Shown piece after piece: positions 21,123-32,181 of a stretch of DNA of 64,000 nt (the first letter of the stretch is position 1; each line of letters starts with the position of its first letter). The notes below the pieces were generated by a model. It was not told where the DNA came from, ran no database searches, and saw only the letters and a program-made list of their open reading frames with translations. Both the position numbers and the translations under genes were made by a program. The stretch is from Nicotiana tabacum (lineage: Eukaryota > Streptophyta > Magnoliopsida > Solanales > Solanaceae): NCBI RefSeq assembly GCF_000715075.1, contig NC_134087.1, positions 190,061,276 through 190,125,275 of the forward strand. Direction: 5' to 3'.

Positions 21123-22912
21123 CTACTCGGGCTGGGGATAAGCTAATGGTACTGGGTCCTGCAGCAATAAGTCCAAAGGTAGTTGATCTGCCTTCATTCT
21201 GTCAACATCAACCCTCAGTGCCTTTACGGACTCCTTGGAAGCCCGCGTCTTTCTCAGCTTCTTGTGCTCCCTAGCAAGCTCCTTGAGAGACTTGCTGTGT
21301 GAATCAACTGCCTCTGTGAGCACCTTCTGAGATTCGAGGATTTTCTGCTGGTTGGCCAAAATCTCCTTAGGAGCCTCCTCTATAGACTGGGGGACCTGTG
21401 AAGGTGGAGGTGCCGACTGAGCCTCTACTGTGGTAGTGAGGGTAGACAACTTGGATGACGCAGTCTGCATCCAGTTGTTGATACTGAGGAGAGCCTGGCT
21501 CAGTCAGTGAGCAGTCATTGGATAGGAACGGGAAAATGGTATCTCAGAGTCTGCTGAGGTGGATGGGCTAGGAGGGATATCAGTGGAGGTGGAGGCAGGC
21601 TGAGCAGGAGCCACTACCACAACTAGCTCTTCAGACTGGCCAGTTGGAGCAGTAGTTGTTCCTTTGAATTTCTTGCTCTTGGGATTTTCATCCCCCTGTA
21701 TGTTGTACCAAGAAAATGGGGCCTTCGCTTTGACCTTGATGTCGAAGGGTCTCTTCTCAACTTTTAAGTCCCGGAAGTACATAGTAAGAAAACTGGGGAA
21801 CGGGAAGTTTCTGTCATTCTCAGCACCCACAATTGTAATTATCCTCGGCATCACATTTCCCACATTGATTGGGTACCCCGCTATAATCGAAGCCACCAAA
21901 ACTGCCCGGTGAAGAGGGAGGGAGTTTTCATGAGTCGTGGGGTCCAACCTGCTACTTACAAATGATTCCCACACCGTTGCCTCGAAATTCAAACTACGTC
22001 TCAATATCTTGACGCCCCCAATCAACTAATCGGGGGTGGTACCCAGGATTGCCAAGTACTATGCCAACCAGGGATGGACCTCCTCACCCAATTCCATCTT
22101 CGCCATATATAGTGACTCATCCTCCTCATCAAAGCCAAGGTAGTCATTTATGGTTTTTCCGTCAAATAACAACTTCATGTTTTGCACCTTGGTCACTTTG
22201 GAGCCCTTTTTGATGTGGGCAACGTTGGTGTAGAATTCCTTGACCAAGTGCTCATTGGCATCTACAAATTCATCCAGAAAATGCTCCCAACCAACTCTCT
22301 CCCTAAACTGTCTCCTCACATTGGGTTTGTGAGGCAGTAGATCTCTATCAACAAAACTCCGCTCTGAGATTAATTTCCTCATCGTCCACCATTCCCTGAA
22401 TTTGTAATATGCTACTTCACTTATGAACCGGTCTTGCCACACCTCCAGTTTCCTAGTTCTAGCCATCCCGCCAACCTAAGGTTTACCCCCTTCTCTAACT
22501 ACTTCTTCACCTCCTACTTCCTCATCGTCTCCTACTGCACCCTCTCCGGATAATGAAGCTGTGGGAGAGGTGGAGTATTCATCCCCACCACCTTCAGCTG
22601 AGCCCTCAGACGACCCAAAAGGCACATTTACTATCGCTTGGGTGGCGGGGGAAGTGGGAAGAGTGTCTCTTAGTCTATTTCTCTCCAACCAGTCAGGGAT
22701 GTATTCTGGGATTGAGTCTAAAGATATCTCCCGCGAGGGATCGTACTCACTCCCAGATATGTCAATGGCCCTATCAGCAACTTTAATCATCTTCCTCATG
22801 TTTTTATGTTTTTCCTGGCTAGGGGAGTGAGTTTAACCATTTTCTGTTTCCCTCCCCGGGAGGATTCACCTCTGCCTGGCTGTTTAGAACTTTTACCTCA
22901 TTGTTTCACCAT
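21123..22912 (-). pseudogene. Env-like ORF of the Athila element (putative plant transposon protein), broken
   Basis: Minus-strand gene starting at ATG 22912. It is read in pieces: an early TGA and a frameshift near 22800-22810, an acidic Ser/Glu-rich segment (22799-22476), a stop, then MARTRKLEVWQDRFISEVAY and a globular domain containing LLFDGKTINDYLGF (about 22170-22120). Two TAG stops follow near 22059 and 22027. The domain continues (22025-21504) with a Ser/Thr/Pro-rich part, then a TAG and a coiled-coil tail (21470-21123). This matches the family annotated as 'putative plant transposon protein', found in the third ORF of Athila elements. The ORF is called env-like by position, but I see no signal peptide or clear membrane anchor, so an envelope role is not supported by sequence here. 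Confidence 0.7.
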
Positions 22913-24159
22913 TGTCTGCAAACACAATCCAATAAACTTGTTAGTATCAATACAAGTAGTTAAGAAATACAGTTGCAGAATAGGAAGAAAAAGGTACAGA
23001 CAATTGCAGATAGTTTTCAAAAGTCACACAGTGCAGACCACACAAAATGGTGTGCGGCCGCACAAGGGTCAATGTGGACCCCACAAAATGGCCAAGCGGT
23101 CCTCACAGAGGTAGGGTTCATACTACCCACTCTCTGTATCCAGGCAGTGCGGATCCCGCAAAATATAGGGCGGCCGCATAGGGACCAATGCTCTCTGCAC
23201 AAAACGTAGTGCGACCGCAGTCCCCAAATTTCAACTTTCAGGATAATTAGCAATGCGGTCCGAACAAAATGTTACTGCAGACCGCACAAGGGCACCACGG
23301 ACCGCACAGAATCGACCGCGGTCCGCACTAAGTGCCCAGTTATGGCACTAAGTTAGGGTTTCATAAATTTTGATTTTAAGCCCAATTTTGCACTTAAATA
23401 ATGTCCCTAAGTGATTGCCCATTGTTTTTAACTACCTGAACCTACTCTAATCAAAGAATTAATTACCCTAACCTAATCAATTGAAAATAATACAGGAATA
23501 ATAGGGTGAAAGACAAGAAAAACAAAAGAAGGAAGGAAAATAACGAAATTAAAATAATTAAACAGCAGTAGAGTTACCAGATGTGTGATGAAATGAAGAC
23601 TAACAAGTCTGAATGATTAATTACGAGCAACAGGGATGTTGAACAGTGATTTTAGAGTGCTAAGATTCAAAGGTTCGAAAAGTGTACAAGGAGGGCCTCA
23701 AGCCCTATTTATAGAAAAGGACCTGGGGCCCAGCTTAACAACCCAGTGCGGACCACACAAAATGGACCGCGGTCTGCAGTGCACAGAGTCTTCCAAGTTT
23801 GAGAGGCAACACACTGCGGTCCGTACAAAATTTCATGCGGCCGTAGTATTCCACTGCAAACCGCACAAAATGTGGTTCGGCCGCAGTGGAAAACTTTAGA
23901 GAGGTCAACATTTCACCCTTCACGAGTGTGGTCCGCACTAAATGTAGTGCGGCCGCATTGCAAAGTTCAGAGGCCTGAACACTTTTTCCACTATGTCCTG
24001 CACTGCACGAACACAATCATGTAATATCTTACAACCAGTTAGCCCAAAAATCAATCCTAACTACAATGAAAATCAAATAAAACAAGAAGAAAAACACATG
24101 GGTTGCCTCCCAAGAAGCGCCTGATTTAACGTCGCGGCATGACGCAGGTTACCATCACA
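22913..24159. other. Athila spacer between pol and the env-like gene, with palindromic GTGCGG clusters
   Basis: About 1.25 kb without a protein-like frame. Two clusters (23030-23335 and 23740-23965) repeat the module GTGCGGWCCGCAC-AAAATG-...-GTGCGGCCGCA, the same module seen in the Athila LTRs. A polyadenylation or splice role cannot be read from sequence. Confidence 0.6.
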
Positions 24160-25310
24160 TCATTTGAAATGAAGAAGTGCCACCACGTGGATGTCATCAA
24201 TTTTTCCAAGATAATGCTTGACCTGGTGCCCATTAACTCTAAAGACCTCTCCATTTTTGTTTTTCAAATCAAGAGCACCAAAAAGGGTCACCAAGACCAC
24301 TTCAAACGTTCCACTCCATTTTGATTTAAGCTTTCCCGGGAACAGACATAACCAAGAATTGAACAAGAGAACCAAATCACCTACTTTAAACTCCTTTCCA
24401 CGAGCATATCTATCATGAAGGTATTTCATTTTGTCCTTGTACAAGGATGAACTGGAGTAGGCACGGAATCGGAATTCATCAAGTTCATTATGTTGTTCCA
24501 CACGAAGATTGGCTGCAACATCCCACTCAAAATTTAGCTTCCTCAAAGCCCACATGACCTTGTGCTCTAACTCAACCGGTAGATGACAAGCTTTCCCAAA
24601 CACCAACTGATACAGAGACATACCAATCGGAGTCTTGTAAGCAGTCCTATAAGCCCATAGAGCGTCATCCAACTTCTTTGACCAATCAGTCCTATTTGCA
24701 TTGACTGTCTTTGACAATATGCTTTTGATTTCCCTATTGGAGACTTCAACTTGATCACTTGCTTGAGGATGATAGGGAGTAGAAACTTTGTGATTGACAC
24801 CATACTTTGCAAGAAAATTGTCAAAAGCTCTATTGCAAAAATGAGACCCTCCCATCACTTATGATTGCACGCGGAGTACCAAACCTTGTAAAAATGCTTT
24901 TCTTGATAAATGCAACAACACTCTGGGCCTCATTGTTGGTAAAGCCACGGCTTCAACCCACTTTGAAACATAGTCCACCGCCACAAGAATGTATGTGTTC
25001 CCACAATAGCTAACAAATAGTCCCATGAAATCAATGCCCCACACATCAAAAATATCAACCTTAAGGATGGTATTGAGAGGCATCTCATCTTTCTTTGAAA
25101 TTTCACCCGCTCTTTGACATTCGTCTCATCTCTTCACAAAATCACCATCATCTTTGAACAAAGTTGGCGAATAAAACCCACAACTAAGAACTTTAGAAGC
25201 CGTCTTCAAACCCCATGATGGCCACAATAGGGAGAGGAATGACAAGCCTCCAAGATACTCAATTGCTCTTCCTCCGAGACACACCTTTGGATCACCCCAT
25301 CCGTGCAAAT
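24160..25310 (-). pseudogene. Integrase of the Athila element (broken)
   Basis: Minus strand. The zinc-binding region begins near 25250 (ILEACHSSPYCGHHG) and ends at KR-stop-DECQRAG near 25118, where the first cysteine of the CxxC pair has become TGA. The catalytic core has the first Asp in VWGIDFMG (about 25040). A frameshift near 24945-24950 follows [10 protein letters not shown]. The second Asp region (IISD, then GGSHF) is at about 24865-24850, next to another frame change, and the Glu is in [13 protein letters not shown] (about 24750), where the usual G of the GQ motif is D. The C-terminal part runs to a stop at 24160. The chain would splice viral DNA ends into the host, but this copy cannot make a full protein. 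Confidence 0.8.
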
Positions 25311-26979
25311 CTTGAACAAGTACGACTCATCCCAATAGAAATCTAAACTATCCTGCTTGAGCTTCTTCCTTTGGTTAGAAGAGAGCTCACACGGGATTAT
25401 ACCAGTCATAAGGAAATTAGCAACATCGGCAAACCATGGAATATCATTCATCGACACCGAAAGGAGTTGTTCGTCGTAAAATGAATCATTTATCTCTAGG
25501 ATGTCACGAGGTCTCCCCTCCTCCTCCAAGCGGGACAAGTGGTCCGCCACTTGGTTCTCACTACCCTTCCGGTCCACAATCTCCAAATCAAACTCTTGAA
25601 GTAACAAGACCTACCACATCAGTCTAGATTTGGAATCCTTCTTCGTCATCAAGTACTGGAGTGCGGCATGGTCGGTATGAATAATAACCTTAGCACCCAT
25701 AAGATACGACCAGAATTTTTCCATAGCAAACACAATAGCCAAAAGTTCCTTCTCGGTCACCGTGTAGTTCACTTAAGCATCATTCATTGTCTTGCTCGCA
25801 TAGTATACCAGATGAAACATTTTGTTCACTCTTTGACCCAAAACCGCCCCAACCGCAACATCGCTCGCATCACACATGAGCTCAAAGGGAAAGCTCCAAT
25901 TAGGTGCGGTAATGATAGGAGTGGTGGTCAACTTATGCTTGAGAAGTTCAAAGGCTTGCATACATTTTTCATCAAACACGAACTTAGCATCTTTTTCCAA
26001 CAACTTGCACAAGGGATTCACTACCTTCTAAAAGTCTTTGATAAATCTCCGATAGAACCCCGCATGCCCAAGAAAACTTCGAACTCCCTTGAAAGATGTA
26101 GGGGGAGAGAGCCTTCAAAACACATCGATCTTTTATTTATCTACCTCAATACCATGCTTCGAAATTTTGTGCCCAAGAACTATTCCTTCTTCCACCACAA
26201 AGTGGCATTTCTCCCAATTGAGGACAAGATTGGTTTATTCACAACGGGCCAACACCCTATCAAGATTCTTCAAAAACACATCAAATGAATCCCCCACAAC
26301 ACTAAAATCGCCCATGAACACCTCCAAAATGTCTTCCACCATATCGGTGAAAATGACCATCATACACCGCTGAAATGTAGCTGGTGCATTACACAACCTA
26401 AAAGGCATCCTAGAGAAGGAAAAATTGTCACCATATGGACAAGTGAATGTGGTCTTATCCTGATCTTCCAGAGCAATAAAGATTTGGTTGTACCCAGAAT
26501 ACTCATCCAAGAAATAGTAAAAGGCACGCCCAGCAAATCGATCTAACATCTGATCAAGAAAAGGCAAAAGAAAGTGATCCTTGCTGGTCACTTTGTTCAA
26601 CTTGCGGTAATCCATGCATACCCTCCAACCGGTGATATATCTGGTAGGAATCAACTCATTTTATGAATTTGAAACCACGGTCATGCCACCCTTCTTCGGT
26701 ACACATTGCATCGATGAAGTCCAACAACTATTAGAGATGGGGTACACAACCCTGGCATCCAACCACTTGATCACCTCCTTTTTCACAACTTCTTGCATTG
26801 CCTCGTTCAACCTCTTTTGATTCTCCAAGGAAGGCTTTACATCATCTTCCAGAATAATCTTGTGCATACATAATGCGGGGATTATCCCCTTAATATCAGC
26901 TAAAGTCCATCCAATTGCCTTTTTCCGCTTTTGAAGCACCGCCAATGTGGCATCAACCTGCAAGTTAGTAAGACAAGAA
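25311..26979 (-). pseudogene. Reverse transcriptase and RNase H of the Athila element (broken, 5' end cut by Ogre)
   Basis: Minus strand. The frame enters from the Ogre boundary with LQKRKKAIGWTLADIKGI, an Athila pol hallmark, whose preceding part (LKPLPPHLRYEFLG) is at 51400-51440 across the insertion. RT motifs are VPKKGGMTVV, WRVCMDYRKLNKVT, FLDEYSGYNQI and RMPFRLCNAPATFQRCM. The catalytic box reads FMGDF (about 26313-26299) where FMDDF is expected, so one of the two catalytic aspartates is glycine. Stops lie at about 26661, 26235, 26159, 26144, 26029 and 25773. The RNase H part shows [26 protein letters not shown] and [11 protein letters not shown], then a stop near 25616 and VADHLSRLE. 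It is inactive by several independent lesions. Confidence 0.85.
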
Positions 26980-26984
26980 GAAAG

Positions 26985-29900
26985 TGTCGCACCTCCTTTT
27001 TACCGCACCCGCAGGGCGCGTGGGGAGTTTTCTCCAATTGAAGGACAGTCGAAGCGGGATTTGTTTATTTATTTCAGAGTCGACACCTGGGAATTTTAAG
27101 GCGTCCCAAGTCACCAATTTTAATCCCTGAATCGAGGAGAATATGACTCTGTTTATTATTATGCGAACCAGAAATCCTGAGTAAGGAATTCTGTTAATCC
27201 GGAAGAAGGTGTTAGGCATTTCCGAATTCCGTGGTTCTAGCACGGTCGCTTAACTGTTTTTATTATTGGCTTAATTATCTTGATTTTATTAAATAATATT
27301 GATGTTACATGATTTTACTACCGCTTATACTTACTGTGATTGAGGACCCTTCTTTGAATCGAATTACGCATACGTATATTCGTGTTATAAATTTTAAAAA
27401 AATGCGGAATTGTGTCACGCGTACGTGTACACGATAACTTTTGGTAATATATTTATTAAACAATCGTTTTTCGAAATTGTGTCGAATCAAGAATATTTGT
27501 TTTTCTTGAATAATGAACCATACATCTCGGGTTTATATGAAATTGATTTAACGCCTTTGGAAAAATCCTTTTATTAAATATTCGCTCGAAATTGCGCGTA
27601 CGCATAATCCGAATTTTTTGCTTTTTAAAAATATAATCAGGGTACGCGAACGTATCCCTAATTGCGCAAAATTTTTGCAATGATATCAGGGATTTTTCCA
27701 CAAATTGTTTATTATATTATGAGAAATCTTCATTTAAGATACCCCTTAATTCTTGAAAAAGAATTCATCAATTTATTGAATGTTGCCCATTGATTATAAT
27801 TTCTGAATACAAATTATATTCATTCCAATTATTCAGATTTAAAGGACAGAATAAAAATATGATTAATACTATCTTTTAAAACAAATATGACGTATATATA
27901 TATATATATATATATGCCAAAGAATAAATTGCATATGAAACTGAAAATGAATGATTCATAAAGGAAGGAAATATTTTCCAAGAAATTTCATTATTTACTT
28001 AATGCAAATTCTATTTCTAATTACCATTTGATTTAAAGTGTTGCAATTTGTGCATATACATCTCAACTTATTCTCATATACTCGTTTTAATCTTAATAGA
28101 CGAAATTAATTTAATTAATTATGCCTATTATTGAGTTAGGATAGATATAGATATAATCAAACCAATTTGATTCTCAATCTATGTGAATTATTACTAACTA
28201 TTAATTTTCACATTGTATAAGTTCCTATGCCCTTTATTATTAAAAAAGAGAACAAATCTTGTTGACTTAATAAAATGATATTGCATACAATATTACTTAC
28301 CATATTTGACATTTTGAACATACGGATTATACTAACGCATCTTTCAACTATAAATTATGAACACAACCAATGTTATGCCGAAAGATAGCAAATTGCAACC
28401 AATCATCATCTAGCTTTAAACAACAACTAATTAACTAACAAAATAAACTAATAGCATATTTTCTTTGATAATGCCATATTATGCTATACCTATCTAACAA
28501 TACCATAAAGTGTAAATAAAAGCCAATTTTCTGCCATGCTTCCTATTTACACAACTCATAGATAACTAAACTAATGAAATTTGACATGGATAACATTATT
28601 ACAAAGTTTTATATGAATTTCAAAATAAGACAATTAACTTGTAGCCATCGAGTCGAACTCACTACTGGTTAACCAACATGAAACCAAAGCTAAAATTTTC
28701 AACTAAAGAACTCAAATGAGTAGAAGACAGTATTACAATTCAAACTCTATTTATTTGTCATGTTGAATCTCTTTCCAACATAAAATTTAAAAGACATGTA
28801 CCTGAAAATGAAGGTAGGAGGAGTAAATTTCAGCAGTAGCAGCAGTAACAAAATCAGCAGAATATACCAATAACACAGCAAGTCTGAACAAGAATAGGAT
28901 TCGAAGAGCCCGGATGCACAGTAAAAGTACTTTTAAGAAATTTCAGATTTTTAACTGAAGAATGAGATCGAACAAATCCGGACAGATTCAATACCAAGAA
29001 TAATATTTCTGATTTTGAGGTTTAGAACAAAGCAGACTGAAAAAGAAAACTTTCAATTTCAAAAACACAGAATCAGCTTCAATACTAATTTCCGATGTAG
29101 GATTCTGTTTTAATGTTTCTATTTTCTTTTCTTTCTATCTTCCTTTTCAAATTTCTGTTTAAACTATCTCTAAGCTCTCCAAATTTGGGTGTAAAACTCT
29201 CTTCTCTCTTCAAGTTTTCTGAAAACTCTCTCTGAAAACTCCTCTCTAAAAAAAAACTTATCCCTCTGTCTGTCCAGCTCCTGTATTTATACAGGGCTGG
29301 TTGCACCCTTTTAATGCTGGATGGACCCTTTATCCCTTTAAAAATCAGAAAGTTTTTCCATTAAAACTACTTTTTAATATTTTAAAACTAAGTGCTATTT
29401 ATCCTGTTTTTCAGCAGCCCCATTATCCCTTGTTCCCCTTTATTACTAACTAATAGCCATTAATACTCCATTATCAGCACACTATTACATTATTTCAATC
29501 CCAATAGTACCCCTTTGAAATCCTGATGTTATTACTGAAAAATCAGAACCTACTGCAAAACAGATTCTAAAATCTGTATAAACTTAATTATCTTTCTGAT
29601 TTACAGCTATAACCAATCCTATTAACCTCCTAACACAATTGTATTTGACCAACATTTTGTAAACTTGAATTCAAACTTGACATTACAGCAATATTACACT
29701 GAATTCAGAACTAACATCATAACAACATATTACTGAAATTATCATAACAATTCAGACTGGACTTAACATTGAACCAAGATCAAAAACACACAGGGTCATG
29801 GTCAATATACTGACAATGCCCTGTTCAGAAAACAATACATACACATCATACATTTGAATTTACTGGTTTATTAAACAAGAACTAACTGATTAACAATAAC

Positions 29901-31604
29901 TAATTAACTGGTTATAGTAAAATAATCTATTCAAGACAGGTTGTCTCAGTCAACATTTTCAAAAGCAAGATTCACAATACAACTAATCGACGAACTTAAT
30001 CGAGTCGATTACACACATTGTAATTAATCACAATCAATAGAAACAATTCACATTCGGATCAAATAGATAGGTAGGAGACAGAAATGACAGAATTAATCAA
30101 AATAAAAAATATAAAAAATTTACAAGCTATTAATACAGACAAAAATACACGTAGAATATACAAAAGAAATAGAAAAATACCTCTGAATTTTAATCAGACT
30201 GGAACTCAACTCGGCTTCGGATTTTTGTTTGAAATCAAACAGACTTTATTCGAAGTATTCTCAGTTGAGAATACCTCGATTAAAGTCTCTTAGACCTCAA
30301 CCCTTTACTCGAATCAGAGAAATTCCAAGATTGGAAATATTTTAGGGTTTCAGGTTCTTGGATCTTAAATCCGAACATTTCCGGGCAGATTCGAAGGGAA
30401 CCAAACATGATACAAGGGTGAGGGTAGCCTAGGGGTCATTTGGTGTTAGTTTGAAATGGATCTGAGTTTGTTCTTGTTTGGTACGAATCTTCAAAAGAAG
30501 ATTCGAGAAGTTCAGAACTGATTCAAGCCAAACTAACTTCAGATCCATAACAAGGCATGCTAGGGGGTACTATGGTGTTAACTAGGGGTTGTTTGGTTTA
30601 GATCTAAACTCGGCTCGAATTTTCAAATAAAGATTCGAGAACCTTCAGGAAGATTCGAGCCAAGAGGCTAACATATTCGGATAGAGGGTGTTCAGGGGGT
30701 TCTGGGGTGTTAAGGTGGAGACCGGCGGCGTTGATGCCGCCGGGTTTCAGGCAAAGGGGAATAGGGGCGGCTAGGTTTAGGGATTTGGTTTGGAACGATG
30801 ATGAACAGGAGCGGAGGGGGGGGTGTTTAGTTAGGGGGCCGGGGTAAGGATTATGGGTTTATATAGGGGAATGGTGGGTGGATATTGACCGTTGGATTAG
30901 GCAGGATGGACGGCTGAGATCTATTCACTTAACCAAACGGTGTCGTTTGGTTTAAGTTAGGGGGACGGGTTGAACCGGGTATTGGATCGGGTAAAGGTCT
31001 CGGGTTAGGGTGATGAAATCTTGGCCGTTGGATGGACTTAATCCAACGGCCCCTGAGAAGCTACGACCAAACGCTGTCGTTTTGGCTTGTCTGGATTGGA
31101 CCGGTCTTGGGGCTACCTGGATTGGGCTGTGGGGGTAATTTGATTTGGGCCTGGATTTAAATCCAGGTCCGATTTTGTATATATATATTTTAATCCCGGC
31201 CCGATTTTGTGTATATATATATATTTTCATTTTTTTTAATTTAAATTCTAATTGTAATTATAAAACAATTTTAACTTCACAAAAATATATTAATTACTCT
31301 ATAACAATTATTTAACACATAGACAAAACATCAATCACACAGTGAAACATTTAAAATAGAACCAATGCATATTTTTGTGATTTTATTTAAATTATCTCTT
31401 AAATGCATAATTAAATCCTATATGCATGCAATATGTATTTTATTTTATTTTTTCATTTTATTATGACAATGTAAACACTTACGGACATTACACAAGTATT
31501 TAACACCACGCAAATTCGAAAATTACACAGTAAAAGAAATTTATTTTATTTTTTGATTTATTTTGGAGTAGTTTTTTTCGTAAGGCAAAAATCACGTGCT
31601 CACA
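26985..31604 (-). repeat. 3' LTR of Ogre (left copy)
   Basis: Pairs with 46720-51347 nearly end to end. On the plus strand it starts TGTCGCACCTCC and ends CACGTGCTCACA. It contains a TA microsatellite (27893-27915), a long AT-rich middle and a GC-richer block (30700-31190). No open frame resembles a protein. Confidence 0.95.
27893..27915. repeat. TA microsatellite in the left Ogre LTR
   Basis: About 11.5 TA units. The other LTR carries about 16.5 units at 47622-47654, so the tract has changed length since insertion. Confidence 0.9.
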
Positions 31605-31619
31605 GCTGCCCCTCTTTGT
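31605..31619 (-). other. Polypurine tract of Ogre
   Basis: Minus strand GCACAAAGAGGGGCAGC immediately before the 3' LTR start TGTGAGCACGTG. It is in the expected place and orientation for plus-strand priming. Confidence 0.75.
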
Positions 31620-31743
31620 GCGGAAACTCGAAGAATTTTCGTACAAAGATAAAGTGAGCGGATACGAGCGATTTTTGCCCGTTAGAATATTCCGTGGGAA
31701 GCATTTTTTTGAAATATTTGACCGAACCTCTACTTCAAAGGTT

Positions 31744-31788
31744 TCCTACATATCCTTGGCTATAAAGGAATCAGGTCAATGTAGTTCG
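31744..31788 (-). other. Hairpin motif copy 1 in the Ogre 3' UTR
   Basis: Minus strand core GAACTACATTGACCTGATTC ... GGATATGTAGG, where CTACAT and ATGTAG can pair around a loop of about 27 nt. It lies about 140 bp from the 3' LTR. Related copies are at 36032-36074 and 43652-43696. Confidence 0.55.
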
Positions 31789-32181
31789 GGAATTTTGGGT
31801 AGCTGGGACTACCGTGGGACTGTGATGTTACTACTGCTTCGTGCTATTTTTACTGCTTGCTGACCTCCTTATTACACCTTACTTTAAAGGAAATACAAAA
31901 GCTAAACTAGACTATGGTACATGAATTATAAAAATCTTATCTAGATCATGCCCTTGTGTTTCTTGTTGTCTTGATATCTTGGTGACTCTTGGGCACTTGG
32001 CTTATTCCGTATTCCTTTTGGAACTCTTGTTGTTTCTTGCTGGAGATTCTGTTGGACTCCTCTGCTTTATTGATTCTAAGTGTGCTCCTTTTTCATATGA
32101 GCGGGCTTTTGATTTCAACATTTCAATTTCATTCCCTCGTTCTTCAAGTGGGTGCCTTGACTGCTTCTTTTCTTTCTTCAT

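Noticed and set aside
21123..22912. True viral envelope gene
   Set aside because: No signal peptide or clear membrane anchor is seen; it matches the Athila third-ORF family by position and sequence, so only 'env-like' is used.
26965..27243. Minus-strand frame in the Ogre LTR (MLEPRNSEMPNTFFRINRIP) as a gene
   Set aside because: It is repeated in both LTRs near the terminal end, spans the LTR boundary, and has no protein-like similarity.
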